Assembly: GCF_963583255.1 (NCBI RefSeq)
Contig: NC_084817.1
Location: 11,228,121-11,292,120 of the forward strand
Reading direction: 5' to 3'
DNA from: Pyrus communis
Lineage: Eukaryota; Streptophyta; Magnoliopsida; Rosales; Rosaceae
Length of the DNA stretch: 64,000 bases
The stretch's first letter is position 1. Each line of letters starts with the position of its first letter. Below, one piece after another: positions 1 through 10,168 of the stretch. A program made the position numbers and the translations under genes. The notes beneath the pieces were generated by a model. The model had not been told where the DNA came from. It searched no databases and worked only from the letters and a program-made list of their open reading frames with translations.

Positions 1-747
1 GCCTTTAGGATATTCGAATTTTTCTACATAAGCCGGGTATGGATGGATGAACTTTGGGAACTTTGGCCCTTTTTTTTACGGCCGAATTGATCATCATTTA
101 GACCTCGGTCATATTGACGGATGCTGCTTCTTCTCCTTGGTCAGGTCCATGAGATCTACTGCTTGATCCGCCTCTTTTTTCCAAGTCAATTGGTTAGAGC
201 CGTGCGGATCCTTTCTCGGCTTGCAATGGAACATTCTTAAAGGGAAACTGTCGAGGTTAGCTGACATAGCCATCTTCGAAGGCTTTACTGACCAGTAGTT
301 CAAGCAACTTAGTCTTTGTATCACTATTGCTTTGTATTGCTTTAAGCAAATTATTCATTTTCTGGCCAATTGACTGCTCGACCTACCAAGACTGCTCATC
401 CAGTCATCTTCAAAGAAACGACCTAGTTGGCGGATCAGAACCTTCCGCACCATCTTTGTCGCAATCTTCCACTATTCATTCGACAAAAATGCCTGCCGTT
501 TAGTTGGGAATTTCTGGGTTGCGAGGCTGTCTGCCGAGACAAATTTCTTTCTCTCGATGTGTCGCACTTGTAGCCTCGGGTGGCACAACAATGAGGGGAT
601 TTTGTACCTGAGACAAATCTTGTCCAGGGCTTTATACTGGTAAGTCAGTTGTTGACTTTCCCATGATTGTTTTCTTCTTTACTGATCGTGTCTCAATGGT
701 CATGAACTCTGAAGGTCTAGCACAAGGTCCCATTGGACGTGCCAAAA
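1..747 (-). mobile_element. Leader/internal part of a minus-strand Ty3/gypsy element (runs off the window)
   Basis: This stretch lies directly downstream, on the minus strand, of the LTR at 748-2014. Read on the minus strand, the bases after the LTR are TTTTGGCACGTCC, which resembles the LTR/primer-binding-site junction of Tat/Athila-type gypsy elements (TTTGGCGCC...). I see no recognisable gag, protease or reverse transcriptase domain. The short open frames have no family signature, so it is probably untranslated leader. The rest of the element would lie left of base 1. Confidence 0.5.
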
Positions 748-816
748 TGTTGACCCTAAAAATTACAAAACCTACGTGGCGCGTAGGCCAAGTAACTAAT
801 AAGCTAACTACGTCAT

Positions 817-998
817 TCGGTTGAATACAGAATGTGCCAACTCGTCGGCCGATCTCGGCCGAGGAGTAAAATTTGTTGATGTTGCATTGAGCGCGTTGCT
901 GACTTTTTCGGTTGAATACAGGATGTGCCAACTCGTCGGCTGATCTCGGCTGAGGAGTAAAATTTGTTGATGTTGCATTGAGCGCGTTGCTGACTTCT
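817..998. repeat. Two-copy 91-bp tandem repeat inside the LTR
   Basis: The block starting TCGGTTGAATACAGAATGTG at 817 is repeated from 908 with only a few substitutions (ACAGAATG/ACAGGATG, GGCCGATC/GGCTGATC). Each copy runs through TTGATGTTGCATTGAGCGCG. The near identity suggests a recent duplication. Confidence 0.85.
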
Positions 999-1399
999 TT
1001 ATCCTGCGACTGCAGCCGAGGAAGGAACAAATCTCGGCCTTTGGATTCTCAAACCTGAAGATAAGGCTGCTAGTTCTTCGAAGTTCACAAATCGTTGGCG
1101 CCGGATTCGGTCACAGTGATTATATTCGTGAGAGTATAAGCACATCGAATCGACACTAGACTGTACGGACACAAGTATTCAAAGGTGATGTATGTTTTGA
1201 TGGTAAATGTGGTTCGGCCGTCAGAATGCCGAACTCTGAAACTCATATGAGTATCCAATCATAAAATCACTCGGCGTTCAATGCGCCGAATGTCGTAACT
1301 CGTAACACCTTACTTGGTCGAGAAGGCTAATAAGATGACCTCTATCAATAAGGATTCGGAAATCCTTCTCGACCGAGACTTGGATAGGTAACCAGTCGG

Positions 1400-1535
1400 C
1401 CTTGACGCAATGTTGTTTATCCAAACTGAAAGTGCTCATAGGTCGGCTAATTCTACAGCAACAGTGCTGTTTATCCAAACTGAAGATGTTCACCGGTTGC
1501 CTTCACAATGCTGTTTATCCAAATTGAAGATGTGT
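1400..1535. repeat. Three-copy degenerate repeat (core TGTTTATCCAAACTGAA) inside the LTR
   Basis: The core recurs near 1409, 1467 and 1511 (the last as TGTTTATCCAAATTGAA). Each copy is followed by GA(A)GTG- or GATGTG-type sequence. Such short repeats in an LTR may be promoter-type repeats. Function is not shown. Confidence 0.55.
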
Positions 1536-2014
1536 CGGCGGAAAAAGAAAATAAAAAAATCTCAAGTTGTTTGAGAGGTTTGCGCAGGGCAATTGTGTGT
1601 TGAATTGGAGGTCCCTGAATTGCACCCTCCTTTCTTTATTTATAGCAACAAGAACAAATCCTAACCATACTTGAACTAGGACTCCGTACCCCAATCCATC
1701 TTATCTCGGCCAATCCCACTTCTATTAGGATTTTGAATTCAACCTCTTACTAGGCCACATTCAGTTCCACTTTCCGGTATCCTTATCTGGCCGAGAATCC
1801 TTACTACATTAGGACTTAACCACTTCATTCATTTGCTTCGCAGTAGGGCCCACCTACTTCCTATTCATCTGGAATATTCTTTTCCAAACAAAGCTTGGTC
1901 GACTTTTAGTTAGGCGGCCCATGAACCAGCTGGTTTGTAGAAATCCTCGAACAAAGCTTTTGGGCCTAGAACAATTCCATACTCGGCCCAACCCAATAAT
2001 TTTAGGTCCAAACA

Positions 2015-2834
2015 GAACTTAAAATTCCCTTGGCTTGAACCTTCACTAGAGTGCTTCCTCTTTTTGTTATTGTTTGACCTACCTTCCATAATGTGTGCCT
2101 TGACTTGCATAAGTTGACTGTTAGACTTCTTTTCAGAGCAACGATTATCCTCCTCAATCCTTAATCCTACAATTAAACCCTTAAGTCCCATCTCTTTGCG
2201 CTTATGCTTGAGATAATTTTTGAAATCTTTCCAAGCAGGAGGTAATTTTTCAATTACTGCAGCCACTTGAAAGATTTCACTTACCGACATCCTTTCAACA
2301 TGTAATTCATGAAGAATAAGTTGTAGCTCTTGGACTTGATTAATAACCTTCTTGGAGTCTGTCATCTTGTAGTCAAGAAATCGACCGACCACGAATTTTT
2401 CATGCCAACATTTTCAGTCTTATATTTCTTGTCAAGAGAGTTCCATAAGGCTTTTGCAATTTTAATTAGACTATACACATTGTATTGCATTGAGGATATA
2501 ATTCTTGCATAGAAAATCAGAATGGTTCCATGCATCTACTGCAGCCACTTCTTCTGCGGTAGTTCCACAAACAGGTGCATTTCAGTCTTCCATGCATCTA
2601 CTGCAGCCACTTCTTCTGCGTTAGTTCCACACACAGGTGCATTTCAGTCAGAAACTTTGCCAAGTTTAGAGTGGTGAGGTAAAATAACATTTTCTGTTGC
2701 CACCTCTTGAAGTTTGTCCCATTGAACTTCTCAGGCTTCTCACCATGATTGGTGGAAGATGGGATCACCACGGGAACAACACTCACAACTAATGTGCTGC
2801 CTAGTTTACTAGAAGAATTACTAGTATCATCCAT
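2015..2834 (-). pseudogene. Ty1/copia gag (UBN2-type) remnant, cut by an LTR
   Basis: Read on the minus strand from the ATG at 2834, the product starts MDDTSNSSSKLG. It continues with the copia gag N-terminus (KFNGTNFKRWQQKMLFYL), then the UBN2 region (VQELQLILHELHVE, EKLPPAWKDFKNYLKHKRKE, LRIEEDNR) and a basic linker, where it stops at the LTR boundary. A 62-bp tandem duplication at 2526-2649 and small indels break the frame near the middle, so no functional product is expected. No zinc knuckle, protease, integrase or reverse transcriptase is visible. These would lie left of the inserted LTR or are lost. Confidence 0.75.
2526..2649. repeat. 62-bp tandem duplication within copia gag
   Basis: The unit TTCCATGCATCTACTGCAGC... 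at 2526-2587 is repeated at 2588-2649 with about two or three differences. The unit is not a multiple of three, so it shifts the gag frame. Confidence 0.85.
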
Positions 2835-3208
2835 TTTCCCTTAAGAGAGAAAATCACACAATTCAATATATTATAATTAAAATAAAAAAACAACAAAGTA
2901 TTTAGGAAACAAACTGACGTTAATTTCTTAATACTATAACCCACTGTCAAATAAACAGTTCATGCCATACAACTTAACCTTAACGCTCAGGCTTCACAAA
3001 ATTAAAATTTAATGCAAGGCAAAGATGTAACCAACTAATCAAGAATATAATAATTATTTTTGCAGTAAATAAAACAAAACCACCGCTTCATATGCACGAT
3101 TAGATACCAGACCATTCTCCCATAAAGTTAATCACAACCAAGTATTACTAGCGTGATAATTTAATTCTCATACAAACATAGTAATCAGTCCAAGATCTTG
3201 TCTTAAGT
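2835..3208 (-). mobile_element. Copia untranslated leader between LTR and gag
   Basis: This AT-rich, non-coding sequence lies between the gag start at 2834 and the LTR at 3209. No canonical initiator-Met primer-binding site (TGGTATCAGAGC) lies directly next to the LTR. A partial TGGTATC occurs further in, near 3107. The assignment rests on position only. Confidence 0.45.
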
Positions 3209-3984
3209 TGTTGGAAAAAGCTATGAAAAAACTGCTATATATTTTATTATAAACTATTAAATAACACACAATAGAATCTCTATAAATGCAAGAAGAACAT
3301 GGAATAGAAGAACCTTAAGAGATCGATGCTAGAATTTGATTCTATAGCCTTAAAACAAGATTACCCCTTAGTGGTGCCTCAAGGTTTGCGTTGACAAATG
3401 TCTCCCAGGGTACAATGATCTTTCTCTTTGCGGAAATAGCACTCCAATCCACAAAGAACAGCGAACCAAAAATGTTTAAAACTCTCTCTTTATCAGACAC
3501 TAAACTACTCTAATTTCTAATTGATTTCTAAATGCAAAACTACATTTAAAATGCTTGATTTGGTGGTCTATTTATAGGCTTTGACATGCCCCCTTTTCAA
3601 AGGTTGTGTCTGCTTCCAAAAGACAATGGATGCAATCTTTGTTCAACAGTCATATCCCAACCTTGTGGAAAAGCTGGAGGAAACTGTTTCGGTTTCCTAG
3701 TGATTCGAACAAAATGAGGCGTCTGAGAGTTGGTATTAGTGCCCACATGTATGAGTGCCTTTTTAACCAATGTGTCTTTCGAAATTCTTGTTTGAATTCA
3801 AACAAGAACCAGTCAAACCCATGTCCACTTTCATACCAAGATAAAACTAAAAAGAACTATTGCAGACTGCTAATATATAGCCAATTCAAGACTAACCCAT
3901 TTTTTCTAGTTCAATTTCCATTCACTTGAATATTTAATATTAAATATTAATAATACTAATATTTAAATTATTAAATTTCTAACA
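3209..3984 (-). mobile_element. 5' LTR (776 bp) of a minus-strand Ty1/copia element
   Basis: Plus-strand ends are TGTTGGAAAAAGC (3209) and AAATTTCTAACA (3984), so on the minus strand it starts TGTTAG and ends CCAACA. It lies upstream, on the minus strand, of the copia gag. A TATA-like CTATTTATAG is present near 3570. It ends only about 18 bp before the TATA box of the host gene at 4302. The boundaries are inferred from terminal TG/CA and position, and no second LTR copy is available for comparison. Confidence 0.6.
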
Positions 3985-4001
3985 TCGCACGCTCGGAATC
4001 A

Positions 4002-4008
4002 TATAAAA
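4002..4008 (+). promoter_or_regulatory. Putative TATA box of the NT-C2 gene
   Basis: TATAAAA lies 294 bp upstream of the ATG at 4302 and is followed by a plausible 5' UTR of about 260 bp with no earlier long reading frame. Only 17 bp separate it from the end of a copia LTR at 3984, so sequence further upstream is transposon-derived. Confidence 0.45.
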
Positions 4009-4301
4009 CGCGGGGTTTGGAGTCGTTGGGGACTCTCTTGAGAGACTCGGCCATGCAAAAGCTTTAGAAAATTATAGCTGTCACTGTGACCCAATAAAGA
4101 AAGACCCCCGTTCTTTGATTTCCCAAAAACCGATTTCATAAATTCATACATTTTCATCACATGAAACCATTCAATAAGCTGACATCCGTCGTCGGTCGTT
4201 TTGTAACTTTATGGCTTTCTGATACAGACGACTAAAGGTCATCAATTTTTGAGTTCGATTGATATCTGGTTGGATCATCGTATCATAATTACCGGCGCAA
4301 G

Positions 4302-7292
4302 ATGAAGTGGTCGCCGTGGCTGGGTGGGGGAACAAGGAGGTTTCACGTGAAGGTGAGCCAATTGAAGCTGCAAGGGTTTAATTTTGAGAAGGAGAAAGAT
4401 AGAGTTGGTGTGATTGAGGTGAAATGGAAAGGGTATAAGCCTGGAGGGCCTGAAGCTTTGGTTCCATTCTACGGAAGAAGTTCGTCGAGGCATCCGAGAA
4501 ACTACACCAGCCACAGATTTTTGAGTCGTCAAGTCATTGAATGGGATGACGAATTTCAGAACCTCTGTAATTTTGGGTTGAAGCATGGTGGTAACTTTAG
4601 TCCTTGGGATTTGACTTTTACCCTGTTATACGTAAGTTTCTAATCTTTTTATTTTTAAGCTTTACTGGGTTTGTGTTTGTTTTCTCTGTATGTGGTTCCG
4701 CTTCTGTTTGTTGAATATTTGAAATTGATTATTCTTTTGCGTTTATGAATTTTAGGGAGAGAGTACAGAACAGAAGAGTAATATGGCGGTTTTCGGGACG
4801 GTTTCGTTGAATCTAGCAGAATTGGCATCGACAATGGAGTCTCAGATTCGGAGGAAGCTCTCTGTTACTTTGAAAATGGAGGGGACGACCGCCTGCGAAG
4901 CTACCCTTTTGGTAAATTAACTTCATTTTTGCTATTTTTTTTCATTTATTTTTAATTTCTGGTAATTAAGTTAATTAATTGCAAATTTACAGACAAGATT
5001 AATCCGGTTTTCCGTTATTTAGTCATGTCTAATTTTACCTAAACAAAGTTACATTTCTTAATTGTGAAATCTATGCTTAATTAGCTGTTTTAAATCCCGT
5101 TTAAGGCAAAGCCAGTTTATTAGATCATCTGTTCTTAATTGGGTAATATTAATGACCAGAATTGTTTTCCGCTCGACTTTTTTTCACTCATCTATTCGTT
5201 TCATTATTAGTAACACCACTGCATATTAATCACGTATGACTAATTATTTCATAAGTGTGAAGAATTATACTAATAAATAAGTACATGTGTTATAATTTTA
5301 ATTCATTGATAATCTCACGTAGCAAATGTAACAATGGAATGTTTCTCTGACGTACCAAGTGACTCATAGTTCATACATTTTGATAAATCTTTAGTAATTA
5401 AATTAATAATCCAGTCATTTTATTTCTTTGTAAGCTTATGGACTTTGAATGTTTGATGGTGCCCGCAGGTTTGTCTAAGCTTTGCTGAGGTCAGAAACTC
5501 GCATGGCTCGGCAGGACTCGGTCAAGACTTGGCCGAGTCAGACAAGGGGAAGTTGACTCGAAGGGTAAGCTACTTCAGGAGCTTTAGAAAGTCAAGCAAT
5601 GAGAGGAAGAGTCGTGGAGACCGAGTCACGAGTGACTGGCACGAGTCATTCTTGCCTGACTCAGAAGGGTCCCCGGGGAACGGACTCATATCCAGTGATG
5701 TCAATGCAGACTTGAATTCAAGGGGTGAGTCGGGATCGTTCCCGAGTCACGAGACTCAGTTTGACTCGAGGGAGAAGAGCTGGTTCTTGAGGAAGAGGAA
5801 GTGGTTGAATGGTAGACCGCCTAGGAGAAAAGTGGAGCCCTTTGTCGAGAAGACCAGTAGGGCTGTTGACAATATTCTCACCGATTCTGTAAAGGTATTA
5901 TATGTTACATTTGTGAAGTGTTGCTATTTGAATTGCATTTAGGAGGAGAAAAACTTACATGTAACGGGTTTAATACGACTTTGTATCTACATTGACTTAC
6001 CGAAAGGATATTAAACATGTTGTATGTGGGTTTTGCTGTCAGTCATTGCTATAGTTTAAATAGTTTTAGGGTTTTTTTGAGACTCTTTGTAGTAAGCACT
6101 TTTGCTAGAATTGTGAAATTTTTATTTTAAGACCGGACACTTCCTAAAAAAGCACCTGGAGATGCTAAGCGCTTGTTTGACCTAGAAGCACTTTAAAGTT
6201 TTTCTACCTTACGTAGATAGAAGCGCTTTTGACTTTCAGAAAACAATCTTCGCCTTTTGAGCTTTGCTATAGATCAATGCTACTTACCAAAAAGATAAAA
6301 TGATGCTCCAAATGTTAGCTCATCTGCCTTTTCTTTTTCTACAGGAATCAAATAGTACTGCTGAATATTCTTCACAATCAGATCATGTACTTGGAAATTG
6401 CACCACAAGTAGATGGGAAGAAAGGGAAGTAGAAAGCAGAGATGGGCAAGCAAAGCTCACGACCAATGTGTTCTTTGCCTCCTTTGATCAACGGAGTGAA
6501 AAGGCCGCCGGAGAGAGTGCCTGCACAGCGCTAGTTGCGGTTATTGCGCACTGGCTGCATTTGCATCAACACTTGATGCCTACAAGATCCAAATTCGACA
6601 GCCTCATCACACAAGGTTCCTCAGAGTGGCAAAAACTCTGCAGCAACGAGACCAACATAAACTTATTTCCCAACAAACACTTCGACCTTGAAACAGTTTT
6701 GGAAGCTGATCTTAGACCTCTCGATGTCTCGCCTGAGAAATCCTTTATCGGATTCTTCAGCCCCGAGAAGTTCGAGAGCTTGAAGGGACTCATGTCGTTT
6801 GATGACATATGGAATGAAATAAATAAAAACACAAAGTCTTACGAACCGAGGATATACATAGTAAGTTGGAACGACCACTTTTTCGTTCTGAAGATTGAAG
6901 CCGATGCATACTATATCATTGACTCTTTGGGTGAGAGGCTCTTTGAGGGGTGTAACCAGGCATACATACTAAAATTCGACGATTCGAGCATCATGCATGG
7001 GAAAACAAAGAAAGTAGAGGATGATTCAGAGGAAAGATTAGAAGTAATATGCAGTGGAAAAGAGTGCTGTAGACAGTTCATTAAAAGATTTCTTGCGGCA
7101 ATACCACTTAAGGAGCTTGAGGAGGAAGAGAAAAAGAGTGCAGCTTCTATTTTACCTCTACACCGGCATTTGCAGATCGAGTTCCACTACACCTCCTCCT
7201 CCTCCTCGTCATCTTCGTCATCGTCATCATCGTTGTCGTCCACCTCCGCCTCCTCTTTGTCGACTTCTTCGACTTACTCTCTTCTCAGGTAA
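4302..7292 (+). CDS. NT-type C2 (EEIG1/EHBP1 N-terminal) domain protein, 4 exons, 619 aa
   Basis: I read four exons: 4302-4631, 4756-4911, 5469-5894 and 6345-7292. All introns are phase 0 with GT..AG ends (TAC|GTAAGT, TTTTAG|GGA, TTG|GTAAAT, CCGCAG|GTT, AAAG|GTATTA, CTACAG|GAA). Residues 1 to about 175 form an NT-C2 fold (FHVKVSQLKLQGF, VEVKWKG-like VIEVKWKGYK, EWDDEFQNLCNF, AVFGTVSLNLAELA, EATLLVCLSF). NT-C2 domains are known from EEIG1/EHBP1 and plant proteins with suspected membrane- or cytoskeleton-linked roles. Residues 175-305 are Ser/Arg-rich and probably disordered. Residues about 335-585 form a conserved plant-specific C-terminal region (ESACTALVAVIAHWL, FIGFFSPEKF, IYIVSWNDHFFVLKI, YYIIDSLGERL). 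The last 35 residues are a serine-rich tail. The molecular function is not established. The exon structure is well supported. Confidence 0.88.
7187..7280 (+). repeat. TCN trinucleotide tract coding for a poly-Ser tail
   Basis: Runs of TCC, TCG and TCA codons encode 13 consecutive serines, then a Ser/Thr/Leu-rich end after the FHYT motif. The tract looks like microsatellite expansion near the stop codon. Confidence 0.8.
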
Positions 7293-7767
7293 AGAGTGAC
7301 TAGAAATCAAGTAGCTGAATTGTACAGAAGGGTTTGATTCCTTAACATTTTCTGACATATTGAAACTAGGTAGAAAGTTCAATGAGATGTAACCGAAAAA
7401 AAAAATTCAGTGAGATTCCAATTTGTGGTATAACCTCGAGAACAACTAACATACAACTAGAATGCTAAAATAACAATACTCTAAATCAATCATACAATAT
7501 TATATAAGGTTAAGACACATAGCGGAGCGTGATAAGCTTGAGATGCTGTCACCTATGTCCCAGCCTTTAGTTAGAGGAATACGTTGAAACAAAGAAAGAT
7601 CAGCATTTGTTTTGACCCAACCAAAATGACTTAAGGGGGAACACAAAAGATGGGGTCTTTACAAAGATTAGTCACCACTTGTGCAAAGTTGCAATTGCAA
7701 ACAAAGATCCCCATCCAGTCATTTTCTGTGATAATTATTTTCCCTTTACTAAAAATGAAAATAAGGG

Positions 7768-7797
7768 CCCACAGCCACAGCCACAGCCACAGCCACA
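7768..7797. repeat. (CCACAG)n microsatellite
   Basis: About five consecutive CCACAG hexamers. On the minus strand this reads as Leu-Trp or Cys-Gly repeats, which are not a protein. Confidence 0.9.
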
Positions 7798-7851
7798 ATA
7801 GCATAATAACTTGAGATAATAGATGTTTAAAGAGACAAACTTCTTTGTCCC

Positions 7852-7889
7852 CCACTCACACTCACCCTCACCCTCACCCTCACCCTCAC
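7852..7889. repeat. (CTCACC)n microsatellite
   Basis: About six CTCACC/CTCACA units, followed by A and T runs at 7890-7920. Confidence 0.9.
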
Positions 7890-8699
7890 AAAAAAAATCC
7901 CCATCAATTTTTTTTTTTTTGCTTACCCAAATTTTTCCTAATAGGGCCAATCAGAGGTTGGTCCATAACCTTATCTGTGATGACTAATACTAATTAATCA
8001 ACGATTATTATTTTAAACAGAAAAGTTTAGGTTTGAGTGGTGTATGTCCTCCCTTTTCAAATAGATCCCATTTCTGATCTCCAAATCTCCAAACACAATC
8101 CAAACTAGGAATACTTTCCCGCACTGGTTGCATGAAACATGAAATGGGTGTCTCACATTTGCTACATGAAGTGAGCTGCACATGACTATGAATATGAGAC
8201 AATCATTTCATGGCAACTGGTGCGAGAAAGTTTTTCCACCAGAATTGTCCTATGAATTAACAAATCAGAATCTTCATGAAGTTTATTCAGTTAACACTTC
8301 ACACCATAACTACATAAAGTTCTATGTTCTAGAAAGCATCATGCATAACGTAGCACTATTTGTACGTAGTAGATTAGAAGTCCATTCGCTCATCTAATCT
8401 ATGCTTTAATTCACAATTTACATTTCATCGCTTAAAACACTACAAGAGCTGCTAAGTTCATTACCATGTAATCAAGCTAGGAAGTACATCGAGATTGCAA
8501 AAAGAAGCTTTTGGCAAAACATTCGCTAAGCCAGTGTCAAAATAATGAAAAACCAACTTTACTAAAGCAACAGTTAGTCTACAAACCTCCATTCCTCATG
8601 CTTCCATTCAAGTGGCTGAAAGGAAGCTCCGGCTGCCTACAATATTTGGAATCCTTTGTTGGGTGATGAAAAGCTGCCTTCCGCTTTCTTGTTGCTGCT

Positions 8700-9530
8700 T
8701 GCGTCGATGCAAATTTTCACCGTTTTTAACTTTGACGAAAAACGAAAATGCACCTGTAAAACAATTAACACCTTTGATCAAGGACTCAAGCCTCACGCAC
8801 CCACGAGGTGCCGGGGGGGGGGGGGAGGGGGTTATGGAGAAATATTCTCAAGATATTAAATAGGAATAATATCTTGGGATAATGAAGTAATTATCCCTAA
8901 TTGATTTAAATTGGGATTACTTACTTGATTGGAGTCAATCTTTAATTGGGAATGTATTAAAGATAGAATTTGGGTAATTAATCCTTATCTTTAATACTTT
9001 GACTTTTCCTTACCAATGGCAGGTGAGCTGTGGGCAGTCATATTTACCTGTTGAGACCTTCAGGGGTGTGAGATGCATGTGGGAGTATTGAGGAGCCTGC
9101 CCATTTATTGAGGGCAATCTTGTCTTTCTTGAGCAAAGGTTCACGTGTCGTCTCTAGAATTTTTGGGATTATTTTAGGCTCCACAAATGCCCCTACATCT
9201 GCTGGGTTGCATGTAGGAAAATGGCAGTAGGTGTAGGAATCCCAAGTTGCAAAGGCTTGTAGAGTTGTTTCCCAATTTGAACTTGATCTCCTTTCTTGAT
9301 TTGGAGAGAAACTTCTTCTAGGAAAAGGAAACCAATTGCCCCTAATACCTATTTAATTTTGCCTTAAGTAGGGGATTAAATAAATTTGGAGAGCAATCAT
9401 CATTCCAACAAGGAAGAGAGAAACCAGAGGAAAATTTTCCCCTCCCCTAGCTTTCTTCTTCTCTTGCCCTTGCAAAGAGTCGTCTTTCATTGTTGTTGTT
9501 CTTCTTCGTGTTGCACCAAGGTAAGAAAAA
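8700..9530 (-). mobile_element. 3' LTR (approximate) of the minus-strand Tat-like element
   Basis: The plus-strand start TGCGTCGATGCAAATTTTCA at 8700 aligns with the LTR edge at 18773 (TGTCAATGCAAATTTCCG). The similarity continues through ACTTTGACGAAAA / GCTTTAACGAAAA. The right boundary is uncertain. I place it near 9530 because leader-like sequence follows. A G13 run lies at 8814-8826. A plus-facing TATA-like TTAAATAAATT near 9375 and a consensus splice donor (CCAAG|GTAAGA) near 9520 suggest transcription toward the opposite-strand gene. Confidence 0.45.
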
Positions 9531-10168
9531 TTTGAATTTTCTTCTTCTTGATTTTTTGGGAGTCTTGGGACTTGAAAAATTGGCTCAATGGGGGTTGAAG
9601 ATGTGTGAAACACGTGGCAAGGGTGGCAAAGGGCTGGTGGTGGTGCATCACGGGGGTTGGTTAGCGTGGGCTAAGTGTTTGGCTTGGTTCGGCAGAGGTG
9701 ACATGCACGCTAGGCGCAAAGATGCCAGTTTGTGTTGGGCCTCCATGGCTGTTGGGCATGGGCCTGTGTAGGCGAAAGGAGAGAGAGTGGGAGAGACCGG
9801 CGTAGGCTAGTTCTCGGGTCCTAGTGGCCTGGGCCTTGTTGAAGACCGCTAGGAGCGAAGGAGAAGAGAGGAAAGAGACATGGGCCTCTTCCTTTTGTTG
9901 GGCTGAGCGGCATGGGCCGCATGCATAGATGACCAAAGGCCTTTGGGCTATGTTGCACGAGAGAGGGAGAGCCGGGTCTGGGCCGTAGAGCCTGCCTTGC
10001 TACTAGGCTCCTGCGGTTTAGGCTCATGCTAAAAGAGAGAGAGAGTGAGGGTGAGCTGGGCCGTCGGGCTTGGCGCTAGGGCGCTGGGCTCTATGGTAAT
10101 TTTTTTAATTCTCTTCTCGCGAGCTGCCTTCTAAATATTTTTTTTGTACTTTTTGCATAAATTTTGAG
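9531..10168 (+). other. GC-rich spacer between LTR and the opposite-strand Tat gene
   Basis: This GC-rich stretch repeats TGGGCC/GGGCT words and GAGAGAG runs and has no convincing reading frame. It probably forms part of the 5' leader or intron of the plus-strand gene that starts at 10169. Confidence 0.4.

Larger units (their letters stand above)
748..2014 (-). mobile_element. LTR (1.27 kb) of a minus-strand Ty3/gypsy element
   Basis: On the plus strand it starts TGTTGACCCTAAAAATTACA and ends TTTTAGGTCCAAACA. The two ends are imperfect inverted repeats of each other with TG...CA termini, as in LTRs. The right flank (2015 onward) is the interrupted coding sequence of a copia gag. The left flank is a primer-binding-site-like sequence. 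It is therefore the 5' LTR of an element read on the minus strand, inserted into copia gag. The TSD cannot be confirmed because the other end is outside the window. It holds internal tandem repeats at 817-998 and 1405-1535. Confidence 0.65.
7293..8699. other. Intergenic spacer with 3' UTR and two hexamer microsatellites
   Basis: The first 100-150 bp are probably the 3' UTR of the upstream gene. The rest has no convincing gene. Frames across 7630-7950 are artefacts of the CCACAG and CTCACC repeats. Sequence from 8000 to 8699 shows nothing recognisable. Confidence 0.6.

Noticed and set aside
7631..7950. Minus-strand frames with Leu-Trp, Cys-Gly and Gly-Glu repeats
   Set aside because: They are direct translations of the CCACAG and CTCACC hexamer tracts and have no other support.
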